Shown here piece by piece: positions 49,579 to 60,434 of a stretch of 64,000 nt of DNA; the first letter of the stretch is position 1, and the number at the start of each line of letters is the position of its first letter. The DNA comes from Mortierella alpina (Eukaryota > Mortierellomycota > Mortierellomycetes > Mortierellales > Mortierellaceae). Where the stretch lies: NCBI GenBank assembly GCA_029449245.1, contig JANATF010000008.1, positions 1,860,001 to 1,924,000 on the forward strand, written 5' to 3'. The notes under the pieces were generated by a model. The model saw nothing but the letters and a program-made list of their open reading frames with translations, did no database searches and was not told where the DNA came from. The position numbers and the translations under genes are program-made.

Positions 49579-52500
49579 ATGACCTTCACCAACGAAGACA
49601 AGCACGCTATCAACACCATCCGCGTGCTCGCGGCTGACACTGTCGTCAAGAGCAACTCGGGACATCCTGGTAACCATCCTCGAGCCCTTTTGCGCGCTTT
49701 GAAAACGCGCTGCTGGGAAGCACACTATTTCTTTTTTTCTCACGAACCTACCCTGTTGCTTGACGTGCACCTTCTTGAATATTATCACAGGCGCCCCTAT
49801 GGGTTGTGCCCCCATGGCCCACTTGCTCTTCTCGCGCTACATGCAGTTCAATCCCAAGAACCCTCTCTGGGTAAGTTCTCGAGACCACGGTCCGCCGTCC
49901 CTCCTCAGAGGCAATGGCCAGGGTGATATCAATATTGCGAAGAACAAAAAAAGTGCCTTATCATTATCACCAACGCCTTTGACTAACCTGCAGGTCGGCT
50001 CGTGCATCACCTTTTATTCTCACGCTCCAGGCCAACCGCGATCGATTTGTGCTGTCGAACGGACATGCTTGTGCTCTGCAGTACATCCTGCTCCATTTGA
50101 GTGGATACCCAACCTCTATCGACGACTTGAAGGCTTTCCGCCAGCTCAACAGCAAGTATGTGTGCCATATTACTGCCTTCAACAGCCATTGAGCTTCGTG
50201 CTTCCTTACACCCTGAGTGTCCTGTTTTCTTTGATTCGATGAGATTGAGAGGATCCAGGCTGCACAATTGTGCAGTGCGCCGATAAGAGGGAGCCTATTT
50301 TATATGCCTGTGCTGCATGGGAAACCAGGCAGCCTTGTGCACTGAGGCTGAGATTAGAGACGGGGCTGAAGTCGTTGTGTAGCCTGTGCACCTATTAGAG
50401 TTCAAATTCATCTGGCATCGGCTTGTATGCCGATCAAATGGAAGAGTGACGTTCTCATGAGGCAACGAAGGAGACTGGAACATCACACTAATCGGACTTT
50501 GCTATCTCGCACTCATCACGTAACTCATAGAACACCCGGCCACCCCGAGTCCCATATCACTGTTGGCATTGAGGTCACCACGGTATGGCATCACTGCCTG
50601 TTGGAGTAATATGATGCCCCATCAGTGCACGTAGATCCTCATTCTATCACCATGTCTCTCCCTTATTTCCTGGGACACAATAGGGACCCCTCGGCCAAGG
50701 TTTTGGTAACGCCGTTGGCCTCGCCATTGGTGAGGCTCACATGGCAGCCACCTTCAACAAGCCTGGCTTTGATCTGCTTAACAACTACACATATGTGATC
50801 CTTGGAGACGGATGTCTTCAGGAAGGTGTTGCCAGTGAGGCTGCCTCCCTTGCAGGGTATATTGGCATCGCCTTACTTGACCATCTCAGCCTGATTTTTT
50901 TTGTTCTTGCACAACTAAACTCTAAATTCCATGTGCTATGATAGCCATTTGCAATTGGGCAAACTCATCGCCTTGTACGATGATAACCACATCTCGATTG
51001 ATGGCGACACTGATGTTTCGTTCACTGAGGACGTGGTCAAGCGCTTCGAAGCCTATGGTTGGCACGTCCAGGTGGTCAAGGACGGAAACAGTGACCTCGA
51101 AAGTATCGCTCGCGCTATTGAGGAGGCCAAGAAGGTCACTGACAAGCCTTCGCTGATCAAGGTGTTTACCACTATTGGATTTGGATCCCTGAATCAGGGT
51201 ACCGAAAAGGTCCACGGATCTCCTCTCAAGGCCGATGACATTGTCCAGCTCAAGAAGGCTTTTGGCTTCAACCCCGACGAGACTTTTGTCGTCCCTCAGT
51301 CCACTTACGATCTCTACCACGCCAAGGCCGCCAAGGGAGCCCAGGCAAACCAGCAATGGGACGCCCTCTTCCAAAAGTACGCCGCAGCCCACCCTGAATT
51401 GGCCGCTCAGCTCAAGCGTCGCTTGGACAACAAGCTGCCCGAGGGATGGGCCAAGGAGCTGCCCCGATTCACACCTGCAGACAAGGCCACCGCGACTCGC
51501 AAGCTCTCCGAGGCTGTCCTGAACAAGGTTGCGGATCTGTTGCCCGAACTTATTGTGGGATCTGCTGATCTGACAGGATCCAACTTGACACGCTGGAAGA
51601 ACGCAGTTGATTTCCAACCCGAAAACTCGGGCATTGGCAACTATGCAGGACGTTACCTTCGTTATGGTGTTCGTGAGCACGGCATGTCGGCGGTCTTGAA
51701 TGGCTTAGACGCCTACGGTGGTTTGATCCCCGCCGGTGCCACGTTCCTCAACTTTATTACCTATGCTTGGGGTAAGGCAAGGAACGGAAAGGTACTGTAT
51801 TGACGGAACCTCTACGAGCGGTGATATTAACTTTTTTATCTTCGTTTTTGTCTTTTAGGCGCCGTTCGTCTCTCTGCGCTGTCTGGACATCGTGTTCTTT
51901 ACATCATGACGCACGACTCTATTGGTACGCCTAGCACTTTTCTAGTTCTTTTTACAACTCCCGACAACCAAGATGATCGGTTCTAATACTTTGCACCTTT
52001 TGTGTTGTAGGTCTCGGAGAGGATGGTCCTACTCATCAGCCCATCGAGACTATGAGTCTTATTCGTGCCACCCCCCACCTGGTCGACTTGCGTCCTGCTG
52101 ATGGTAACGAGACTTCAGGAGCGTACCTGTTCGCAATTGAGGCCAAGAGCCGCCCCAGCGTACTTTCTCTGACACGCCAGGATCTCCCTCAGTTGGAAGG
52201 ATCCTCAGTCGAGAAGACCTTGAAGGGAGGATACGTCCTGCAGGAGGTTCAGGGTGCTGACGTAACTTTGATCGGTACTGGATCAGAGGTATCCCTCTGC
52301 GTTGACGCTGCCAAGTTGCTAAAGGAGCAAGGCATCAAGGCTCGCATTGTGTCGATGCCCTCGGTCACGCTCTTTGACGAGCAGTCGCACGAATACAGAG
52401 CATCCGTTCTTCTTGATGGCATTCCTGCGGTCTCGGTAGAGGCATTGACGACTTTTGGATGGAGCCGTTATGCGCACGAGTCCATTGGTATCGACACCTT

Positions 52501-52642
52501 TGGAGCCTCGGGACCTTACAAGGATGTGTACAAGTATTTTGGACTCGTCCCAGATGTCGTCGCCAGCAAGGTCCACAAGATTGTTGACTTTTACAAGAAG
52601 GAGGGCTCAGTCCCCACCCTTGTTCGTCGCTACTTTCATTAA
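49579..52642 (+). CDS. TKL1: Transketolase
   Basis: Eight exons: 49579-49669, 49791-49870, 50031-50155, 50531-50582, 50684-50856, 50945-51771, 51859-51924 and 52011-52642; consistent phases, 681 residues. It transfers two-carbon units between sugar phosphates in the non-oxidative pentose phosphate pathway, with thiamine diphosphate. Conserved blocks: [51 protein letters not shown], the cofactor motif [32 protein letters not shown], and [20 protein letters not shown]. The start ATG is preceded by a CT-rich leader and CCTACC context. Intron 3 (50156-50530, 375 bp) is much longer than the others. The gene is convergent with RPC25. Confidence 0.96.
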
Positions 52643-52852
52643 GAAGAGCTGCATGACCGTAGCTGATGGAACAGCTGCAATCCCCTCCCCCTCCCCCTCC
52701 CCCCAAAAACACGCAACTCCTTCAAATGAAACTACGAACCTGTGCAGCCCTCTGGTTACCACATTCCAAGTCCCACACACTTTCTGGGCAAACAAGAAAT
52801 AAAAATAAAATGCGAATGTTCAAAATGATTTTTTTTTCGATGCGATATTCCA

Positions 52853-53849
52853 CTATGCTCCCCACCATGAAAGTAGACCAAGACCATCTCCGTGAATGGA
52901 GCACTAGACATCCATGGATAAAAAGAAACAGTGAAAGAGTATGTGTTAAGGTTATTGAGAACATACGATACCTCATCCCCCCAAAAAAACAACAACGCAT
53001 CGACGAAGAAGAAAGCTTACGACAAGAGAATATGGCGCTTGCTTTGCGGAATTGGCACTCAAATCTGGGGTATCGACGCCTTCCTTCTTTGGCCGAACGG
53101 AGGGGGATGTATCAAAGAACTGCTCCGACTCGACTCTGAACCGAATGTCCTCATCCAAATCCATAAACATCTCGTTTTCGTCGTACATCCACACCCAGAC
53201 TTGCTCCTCGGCGTTGAACTCGGAGTTTTTTTGCAGGTAGTGGTATGGGATAAAGATGTCGTCAAAGAAGCCCAGCGTTACTAGAAAGATGAGCAGAAGG
53301 AATAAAAAACGTCGTATCAGCACGAGTATTTCCTGGGCAAAGGAGAGGCTCCTCGTCACGTATTTCTTTGTCGATGAGCGAATATCTGGTCCCGTCAAAC
53401 ACTCAAGCCGTAAAAGGATTTACCTCGCACTCCTTCCTGATTACAAGACCGGATCTTGCCAATGATCACCTCGCCAACAAAGGGTCTAAAGATCACCATC
53501 CTGAAGTGAACTGTGACATAACTGCATCCGTCTCCGTGGTGGATAAATCCTTCGCTCGCATAGAGAATGTCGTGCATTGCAATGCAAAGTCCGATATCTT
53601 GCAGGACCTGTTTTTTGTGGTTTTTTTTAGGGATCATGCATTTGAGGTCGTTAGAGCCATTGAGCCAGCGTTGACAAGTACCGTGAGCATTCTTCGAGGA
53701 GTATGGAGGGGCTTGTGTTATTGCTGTTGCTCCTTTACCTTGTTGGCGTACTTGCGGTTGATCTCGTCTGTGATAGCCTGGCACTTTTTCTTCCGGAACC
53801 CTGAAGGCTCGATTTTGATGGTGTCCTTGATCTCTGCGAGGTTGAACAT
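52853..53849 (-). CDS. RPC25: RNA polymerase III subunit RPC25/RPC8
   Basis: Four exons, 53849-53739, 53607-53424, 53280-53021 and 52903-52853; consistent phases, 201 residues. This is the Rpb7-like stalk subunit of RNA polymerase III, needed for initiation at tRNA and 5S genes. Motifs follow the family order: MFNLAEIKDTIKIEPSGF, GLCIAMHDI with HHGDGCSYVTVHFRMVIFRP, GEVIIGKIRSCNQEGVRV, TLGFFDDIFIPYHYLQ, EQVWVWMYDENE, EDIRFRV with FFDTSP, QAPYSLV, and the short terminal exon ending GDGLGLLSWWGA. The last exon is only 17 codons and is easily missed. Confidence 0.95.
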
Positions 53850-54419
53850 GCTTCCTGGTTCTGTATCGTGCGTTTATGGGTGTTGTTTGGTTAACACGGT
53901 AAATGGAGCGAACGGTGTGTGCTTTTCCACAAGGTGACAAGGGCGATGTGCTCGTGTTCTTTCTTTCGAAAAGAAATGAAAATTTCTGACAAATGGAGTG
54001 CTGGATGGTATTTCAATTGCTGTTTCCCACTTCTTGATTCCTTTGACCAACGTAGTTCTGGTGTTGATGTGTGTCGTGATGTCTCCTTTCCTCCTTTGAT
54101 GGGCGTTGCTGTAGAGGAGGCGATGTCGTTTTTGAAGTAATAAAAAAAAAAAAAAAAAAACAAAAATCAAGCCACAAGGTGCGACTTGCTCGAGTGAAAA
54201 TACCCCGTTGTATTCACATGAACACTCATTTCTTCAAGGCGGTACTGATAGAGCAGGCCGCTGCAGAAATGCAAACGGTGGTATGGACAGCACAATGATT
54301 TATTCACTACCAACGAGCAAGTGAGTCGTTTTACTGTTGGTGTCAATGTTCGCTGAGTGTGTGACCCATATCGCGTCCACGCAACCATAATTGGCGTTGT
54401 GATGAGTATATTGTCTACA
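53850..54419. other. Intergenic, RPC25 upstream
   Basis: Promoter side of RPC25, with an A-run of about 18 at 54143-54160. No gene seen. Confidence 0.5.
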
Positions 54420-54421
54420 TA

Positions 54422-54860
54422 TTTGGCGACCGATTAAAAATACGTCACTTGGCGACCGCATTAGATCCCATATGAAGCAATTTGGCGACCGAAGGCCAGG
54501 GCTTTGGGTTGTTGAAAGTGGGAGAGCAACCGGCGGACTGCAAAAGATGAAGGACTGTAAAAAAGAACAACCCTAGATATCAATGCCAGAGACGAGGCCG
54601 CCATTTGATTATAAAGGGCTTACAGCTCTATCAATTATACGGGAGGACGCGATCGTCTGGCGCGCTGAATGACGAATGGGTTGACTGCAAGGATGAACTG
54701 ATTGAAAAAAGTTTGTCCTTGTTGTGTCAGACACTTGCGTCACCGTGGTCCTCCACCAAACTGTGGTGGTGGCAAGGTTCGGTCGCCAGATTGACTAAAG
54801 CTCATATGGAATTTAGTACTGTACGGTCGCCAAGTAACGTATTTTTAATCGGTCGCCAGA
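54422..54860. mobile_element. 439-bp MITE with long terminal inverted repeats
   Basis: The left end (from 54422) and the reverse complement of the right end (to 54860) share TYTGGCGACCGATTAAAAAT and the following ACGTNACTTGGCGACCG, about 34 of 36 bases. Each arm carries three TGGCGACCG motifs and an inner CCATATGA, so arms extend ~73-86 bp. TA dinucleotides flank both ends (54420-54421 and 54861-54862), as after Tc1/mariner-type insertion. No transposase is encoded, so it is non-autonomous. The centre has no recognisable content. Confidence 0.85.
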
Positions 54861-54969
54861 TAGATTTTTCGTTTTTAAATAGGAACAAAGGGTCAAAAGG
54901 TCGAATCGCAGGGTATCGTTTGGCTTCCTTGTCGGAAGGATAATAGATCCATGCTGCGACATGACTTTG

Positions 54970-55230
54970 GATCTGAGGGTATGAAGCTCTGAACCCATCC
55001 CTGGGGCTTCTGCCTGCAAATGTTTTGCTGGGATAAAATGTCGCCCTCCACTATGGACGCGCCCTTCGTCCTGATAATCTTCCTTAAAAGGGAAGCGTAC
55101 CAGTCTGGTTACTCAAAAGGGAAGCGGTAGCCTGCACTTACCCCATGTAACCGGAGTGGAGGGCGACATTTTGTCCCAGCAAAACATTTGCAGGCAGAGG
55201 GGATGGGATAGAGCTTCTGAGGGTCCTGGA
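54970..55230. repeat. Inverted duplication (hairpin-forming)
   Basis: The arms are 54970-55052 and 55155-55230. The inner ~45 bp (TCTGCCTGCAAATGTTTTGC and its continuation to ..CGCCCTCCACT) match with one mismatch at a T/C position; the outer parts match with gaps. The 102-bp spacer has AAAAGGGAAGCG twice (about 55085 and 55117). Transcription through the region would make a stable hairpin. Confidence 0.85.
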
Positions 55231-55327
55231 CCATGTTGGTGGCGTGCTGGAGACGAGCAATCTGGTCGCCAAAACGAGCGATCTGCTCCTGAATAAGTTG
55301 GAGGGTGTCCTCGGTTGTGGTACTCAT
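55109..55327 (-). pseudogene. Orphan open-frame start, possibly a transposon fragment
   Basis: From the ATG at 55327 the minus strand reads MSTTTEDTLQLIQEQIARFG, then DQIARLQHATNMVQDPQKLYP, a short helical N-terminus like that of retroelement gag-type or small regulatory proteins. It then runs into the right arm of the inverted duplication and stops at 55109. No downstream coding part is found. It looks like the 5' end of a larger gene truncated by rearrangement. Identity unknown. Confidence 0.4.
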
Positions 55328-56111
55328 GTGTGAAAGAGTAAACTCAAATGAATGGGATGGAAAAGATGATCGAACTGTCCTATTGGCCCTGACTTCCGCT
55401 AGTTTCTGCTGAGTCGTGTTCCTGGTGCGGGTTGCATTAGATCTTCATTCCTGAGAACGATCGGTCCGTTTTGTGTTCAATGTGCAAGGCTCACCTACAA
55501 GTTTCTAAGTACACTAACCTGAAGTCCACCTGAGACTGGTCACGAATGAAAGCGCGTTTGAACTCCTAAATCGACATGGCTTCAATAACCAAAGGGCACA
55601 GAGTTCTGAATGACATGGACGAGAACGACAAGATGCTATTTGCACGACGTGAAAAAAAAACTATGTCAAAGATCTTGTGGATGAATTGAGACGCTGCTTC
55701 CTCCATTTCAACGGTCCGCCTGGTTCTTTCCCACAAGGCCTCCAATTCCAAGTCCCGCAGACACATCTGCTCGCACTGGCCATGAGAGCTTTTGCCACCC
55801 CGCTGCCCATCAAGATTTTGAATAATGCATGTGGAAGGCACGCTTCTTCAGGTTTATTATTTTTTTTTACTTCATTACCTCTCTATCAGACCTATACTCG
55901 ATACCAACTAGCCTTGAAATGACAGACTCTTTGCCAGCAAAGCTGCCCAGGGTGCACCACGGGGAGGTGGTCTGTCGTCGCACCCCAAAAACGTTTCTTT
56001 TTTCAAGTGGTTTGCTCCACCTCCTCTTTGAGTTTATAGCGCGAGGTAGAGGCAAACTCGCGGGGCCTTTGCAGGTGTCGCCCATCAGCGATTTTTGCGA
56101 GTGGTTGACTC
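55328..56111. other. Repeat-island spacer
   Basis: No supported gene; open frames here are short and show no family similarity. It separates the orphan ORF from the minisatellite. Confidence 0.4.
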
Positions 56112-56302
56112 CACCCTCCACTATCTTGTCTAGGCGGTAGGGCGCACCCGCCCTCCACTATCTTGTCTTAGCGGTAGGGCACACCCGCTCTCCACTATCT
56201 TGTCTAGGCGGTAGGGCGCACCCGCCATCCACTATCTTGTTTTAGCGGTAGGGCACACCCGCTCTCCACTATCTTGTTGAAGCGGTAGGGCGCACCCGCT
56301 GC
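56112..56302. repeat. 37-bp minisatellite, five units
   Basis: CTATCTTGT recurs at 56121, 56158, 56195, 56232 and 56269, exactly 37 bp apart. Each unit is CCACTATCTTGTCTAGGCGG plus TAGGGCGCACCCGC, with alternating minor variants (GGGCGCACCC and GGGCACACCC). Each unit contains a small palindrome around GCGG..CCGC. Confidence 0.92.
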
Positions 56303-57326
56303 CTTGCCTATGTGGAAGACGAGAGGGTCAGTGAGGAAAAGAAGAAAAAAAGAAGAGCGAAACGCGACGGATGGACCCTGATATTTATACCCGTGCGAGA
56401 TAGGGAGACTGTCCTTTTTTTTTTTTTTTGGTGTCACGAAAAAAGAATGGGCAACGAAGGGACCTTGCCATGTATTAGTGGGCCAAAAAAAAAACACTAT
56501 GGGAAAGAGAGAGTGAAGAACAAGAGGACGGCTTTCCACCTTGGGGCTTGAGGAGCGTGGCACACCCACACTGGAGGTGTGACATTCGAGCAAGAAGGTG
56601 TGCTCTTTCACACTCCCCTCTGTCACCATGCGAATTCATATTCTTCGCGCTGCGGTTGGACCCACTTGTGTGCAACGAGTTGTTGGTTGCATGGACCGCG
56701 TCGAAATTTGAACACCTCTTTCTTTTCACTCCACCTCTAACCTCATGTGCCTGCATTCAATTCGCTGAACCAAGTACACTTTCGCATTTCCGAAAACATT
56801 GTCCGCGACTAATCTCCATCTAATTTGCAACAACTGAACAATGGTCACAATGGACTCTGCGACTCTCCGCAAACGACAACATTGCTGTGTCGAAAAGCTA
56901 GCCCATGTTCCGTCAAGCGCACACGCGACACCTCTCACTGTACAGTTGTACAGTGGTCTGCTTCAGTACGCGTCTGCCAGTTCCTTATGTCTGCCAAAGG
57001 GTGCTCGTAGCTCAGGGACAGCTATACCATCCAGCCGAGGAGGATTACAAGAATGCGCCTTGCAAGCTGCAGCTGAAGCACAGCAAGAGATTGACCACCC
57101 CGTTGACCCGTGACCGTGCGTGTGCGTACCGGGTGTATAACTCTCGACTGACCCGCCGGCAGCTAAGGCAGTAACCCGGATTGACGGATGAGTTGATCCA
57201 CCACATGTCGACTCTGGCTTTTAGTAGACCCAATTTTTTTTATTGTTGAAAAAACGTTGAGATACTCATCGAACAACCGTCTCCCTCCTTGTCCCCGTCC
57301 TCTGCTCTGCAAACCGTCTTTGCCTC
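56303..57326. other. Repeat-island right flank
   Basis: It holds a T-run at about 56416-56430 and two short overlapping plus-strand frames (56841-57113 and 56905-57174) that I cannot assign or confirm as genes. Then comes the 3' flank of the catalase gene. Confidence 0.4.
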
Positions 57327-59339
57327 TCAGTGCTTCGCAGCCTTCAATCCCTCCTCGACACGATGAGCCCATTCCGGATCCGCCTTACGGAACAACTCAA
57401 TCTGTCGCTTCACAATCTCTGGGTTCTTGACATTCTTCATATGTCCGACAAGGTTCTTGACCAGATCATCCTGCTCTTGACCCTTGAGCAATCGATACAA
57501 GTTTCCAGGCTGCACAAAGTCATCCTCGGATTTGCGATGCGGGTACCGTCCCGTGGTGCCATTCAAAGTCACAGGCGAGTACTTTGCGCGCACATCCTGA
57601 AGCTGCTGGACAGGGCCCGATGGATCCACAGACTGGGGTTCGTAGTTGGGGAGCCCATTATAGTTTTGCGAGAATGTCGCAGGACCATCCCTCTGGTTGT
57701 GGTTCACATGAGCGCGGTATGGTTGGTTGATGGGCAATTGCAGGTAGTTGGCGCCGAGACGGTGGCGGTGCGTGTCTGGGTACGAGAACAGACGGCCCTG
57801 GAGCATGCGATCGTTCGAGACATCAATTCCTGGCACCATGTGGGAGGGCGAGAACGCAGCCTGCTCCACCTCTGCAAAGTAGTTCTGTGGGTTGCGGTTC
57901 AGGACTAGCTTTCCAATCTTTTGGAGAGGGTAGTCAGCATGAGGCCAGACCTTGGTGACATCTGTTGAAAAAACAGGGGGGGTTTTTTTTGTTAGAGTTT
58001 TCTGCAAAATGCGTTCAAAGTTACCACCAAAAAAACTGAGGTGAAGAAAAAAAAGGCAAATGTTACCAAACACGTTCCACTTGTAATTGGCAGCATCCGA
58101 TTCCTTCATCACCTGGAGGTGGACGGTCCAACTAGGGAAATCACCCTTGTGGATCGCATTGAACAGATCCTCTGTAGCACTGTCAGGGTTGGCCTTGTCC
58201 ATATCGGCAGCCTCGTCGGCATTCCAGTTCTTGATGCCTTGGTCCGTCTTGAAATGCCACTTCACCAAATGGGCCTCACCCTGCGCATTGACCAGCTTGA
58301 GGGTATGGGACGAGAACCCATCCATGTGCCGGTAGCCCTGAGGTGTACCTCGGTTCGAGAACAGGATCGTCACCTGATGCAGCGTCTCTTGCGAGAGGGA
58401 GAGAAAGTCCCAGAATGCATCCGGGTCCTTGAGGTTCGTCTGGGGGTTACGCTTCTGGGTGTGGATAAAGTCGGGAAACTTGATAGGATCTCGACTATGT
58501 GGCATTCAATCAATTTTTTCATACAATCGGCATTATGTATAGGTCTTTAGTATCTTGCTGTCTTTTTGTGTGTGTTTGGGCCGAGATGTGTGTATGTGTA
58601 GGTCTTGTTTTTTTACTTACATGAAGAAGACAGGAGTGTTGTTGCCAACCATGTCCCAATTACCCTCGTCGGTATAAAACTTGATGGCAAAGCCGCGGGG
58701 GTCACGAGCAGAGTCGCTGCTACCCTTCTCACCACCAACGGTTGAGAAGCGAGTGAAAACAGGGGTCTTGGTGCCAGGCTTCTGCAAAAAGTGGGCCGAG
58801 GTTAGCTTGGTCAAGTCCGCAGTGACCTCTGCGCGTTAGATATGGCAAACAAAAAAAAAAAAGAACTTGTTAAAAATCACAATAAAGCTCTAGAATTGCA
58901 AACGCACTGTCGATGATGGGTGAATGCCATATGTATAACCAAAACTTCCATACCAAAGTAACCATGCGCTCCTGCACCTTTGGCGTGCACAACACGCTCA
59001 GGGATGCGCTCGCGGTCAAAGTGGCTCAACTTGTCCAGCAGATGAAAGTCTTGGAGCAGAATAGGGCCAAACTCGCCGGCAGTCAAGGAGTTCTGGTTGT
59101 CATCGACAGGGTTGCCTGTATGTGAATATGTGAAGGGAAACCATGCAGATGGTGAAGAACAATAGACGTCCAACGGATAGTAAGCACACGCGAACGAGCG
59201 TAGGTTGGCGACAACTGCGCAGACGACTGCAAAAAGAAATTTCTGTGCGCGTTTCTAGTCCGACTTTACCGTTCGCAGTGGTCAGCACAGAGTGGTTGGG
59301 CGTGGCCAAGATAGTGGGGGCTTCCGCAGAGTTGACCAT
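57327..59339 (-). CDS. Monofunctional heme catalase
   Basis: Five exons: 59339-59270, 59115-58954, 58828-58621, 58494-58067 and 57961-57327; consistent phases, 500 residues, a small-subunit catalase. It breaks down H2O2. Visible features: the catalytic His in [15 protein letters not shown] (~67), the catalytic Asn in [20 protein letters not shown], the distal [17 protein letters not shown] region, [16 protein letters not shown], and the proximal heme Tyr in [17 protein letters not shown] (~350). The N-terminus [17 protein letters not shown] has no signal peptide and the C-terminus AAKH is not a clear PTS1, so cytosolic or peroxisomal placement is open. It may handle peroxide made by the acyl-CoA oxidase. 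Confidence 0.95.
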
Positions 59340-60434
59340 TGTGATGGAGAGTGAATTTTTCAAAAAGAGGTGTAGTGTGGAGATGTGATGAAGGAAGGAA
59401 GAAGAGCGACGTAAAATGGAGAGGAGAGAAAGAGAGAGGGAGAATGGACTACCACCTGAACCTTTTAAAGACCTCGGACCTTTGCTCCGAACCTTTTTTT
59501 TTCTCACAGTGTATTTGTTTTCCATGTTTCCTCATTACTGTATACTCTTTCATCGCATTGAGTAACTTATCCTCTCGTTGAGGGCCGATAGGCCTCACAT
59601 CAGGCGAATGGACAACCGGTGATATAATACCATTCAGCCGCTCGTGAACTATTAGTTCATCAGCCAGGGTTTCAGAGACCGTCACAGCTCGTTGGCATCT
59701 GCGCAGTTTCCTCATACTTGTCAGTGCTACCACACGAGCTCTAGGGTCCTACGGCGGTAACACCTGAACTTCTGAGAGTGTGCCTGCCACTCAGGAGCTG
59801 AGCTCATGCTTGTGATATTGGGGTCGGATGGCGGATGACAAGACCTTTCTTCTGTGGCCCGACAAAGTGGCACGCCGACGCCTCCGTACCACGCACAAAC
59901 AAGCCCCGCGCTAGCAGCCCAAGGCAAACCGACTAGTCCGTTTGTTATAGAACTAGGCATTCAATTTTGTGAGTATACAAGTTCAGAATGTCCGTTGTTG
60001 GCGTGGGGAGAGCACAAGCGAGGCGGGGGGGGGGGGGGGTCCAAGCTGATGCACTCGGAAATTCAGAGTAGCGAGCCCCACCACTTTTTTTTTGTTGACT
60101 CTGCGCGCGTTCCTGTTCCAGAAGGAATTCCATGGCAGTCGTTGTTGCTTGGTCCGCTCCAAAGCCTGGCATAGTATGTAGCGGGGGGTACGTGGATGAC
60201 GAGGACCAGGCCAGTGTTCGACAAACCGCGACAAGGCGCCTGATGTCTCAGTGTGGCCGCCACCAATTTGCAATTTCATAATGCTGCTGCGCTGTGAAGA
60301 TTGAGCAACGACGATCCTTTCGTGTCATTTAATGTGTTTGGACTATGGTAAGCGTCTAGTCATTAGCCATTTGCGCACACTTCTTCATGTGGATAATACC
60401 GCAAGTCTAGCAAGGAGTTCGTGTCATTTTCCAC
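59340..60434. other. Intergenic with 15-G run
   Basis: Catalase upstream region and glycogenin 3' flank. It contains a homopolymer of 15 G at 60025-60039, likely unstable in replication and sequencing. No gene recognised. Confidence 0.55.

Noticed and set aside
50922-51680. 252-codon frame antisense to transketolase
   Set aside because: Shadow frame opposite a well-conserved transketolase exon.
56825-57174. Two short overlapping frames before catalase
   Set aside because: They overlap in different frames, have no splice or family support, and lie in the repeat island.
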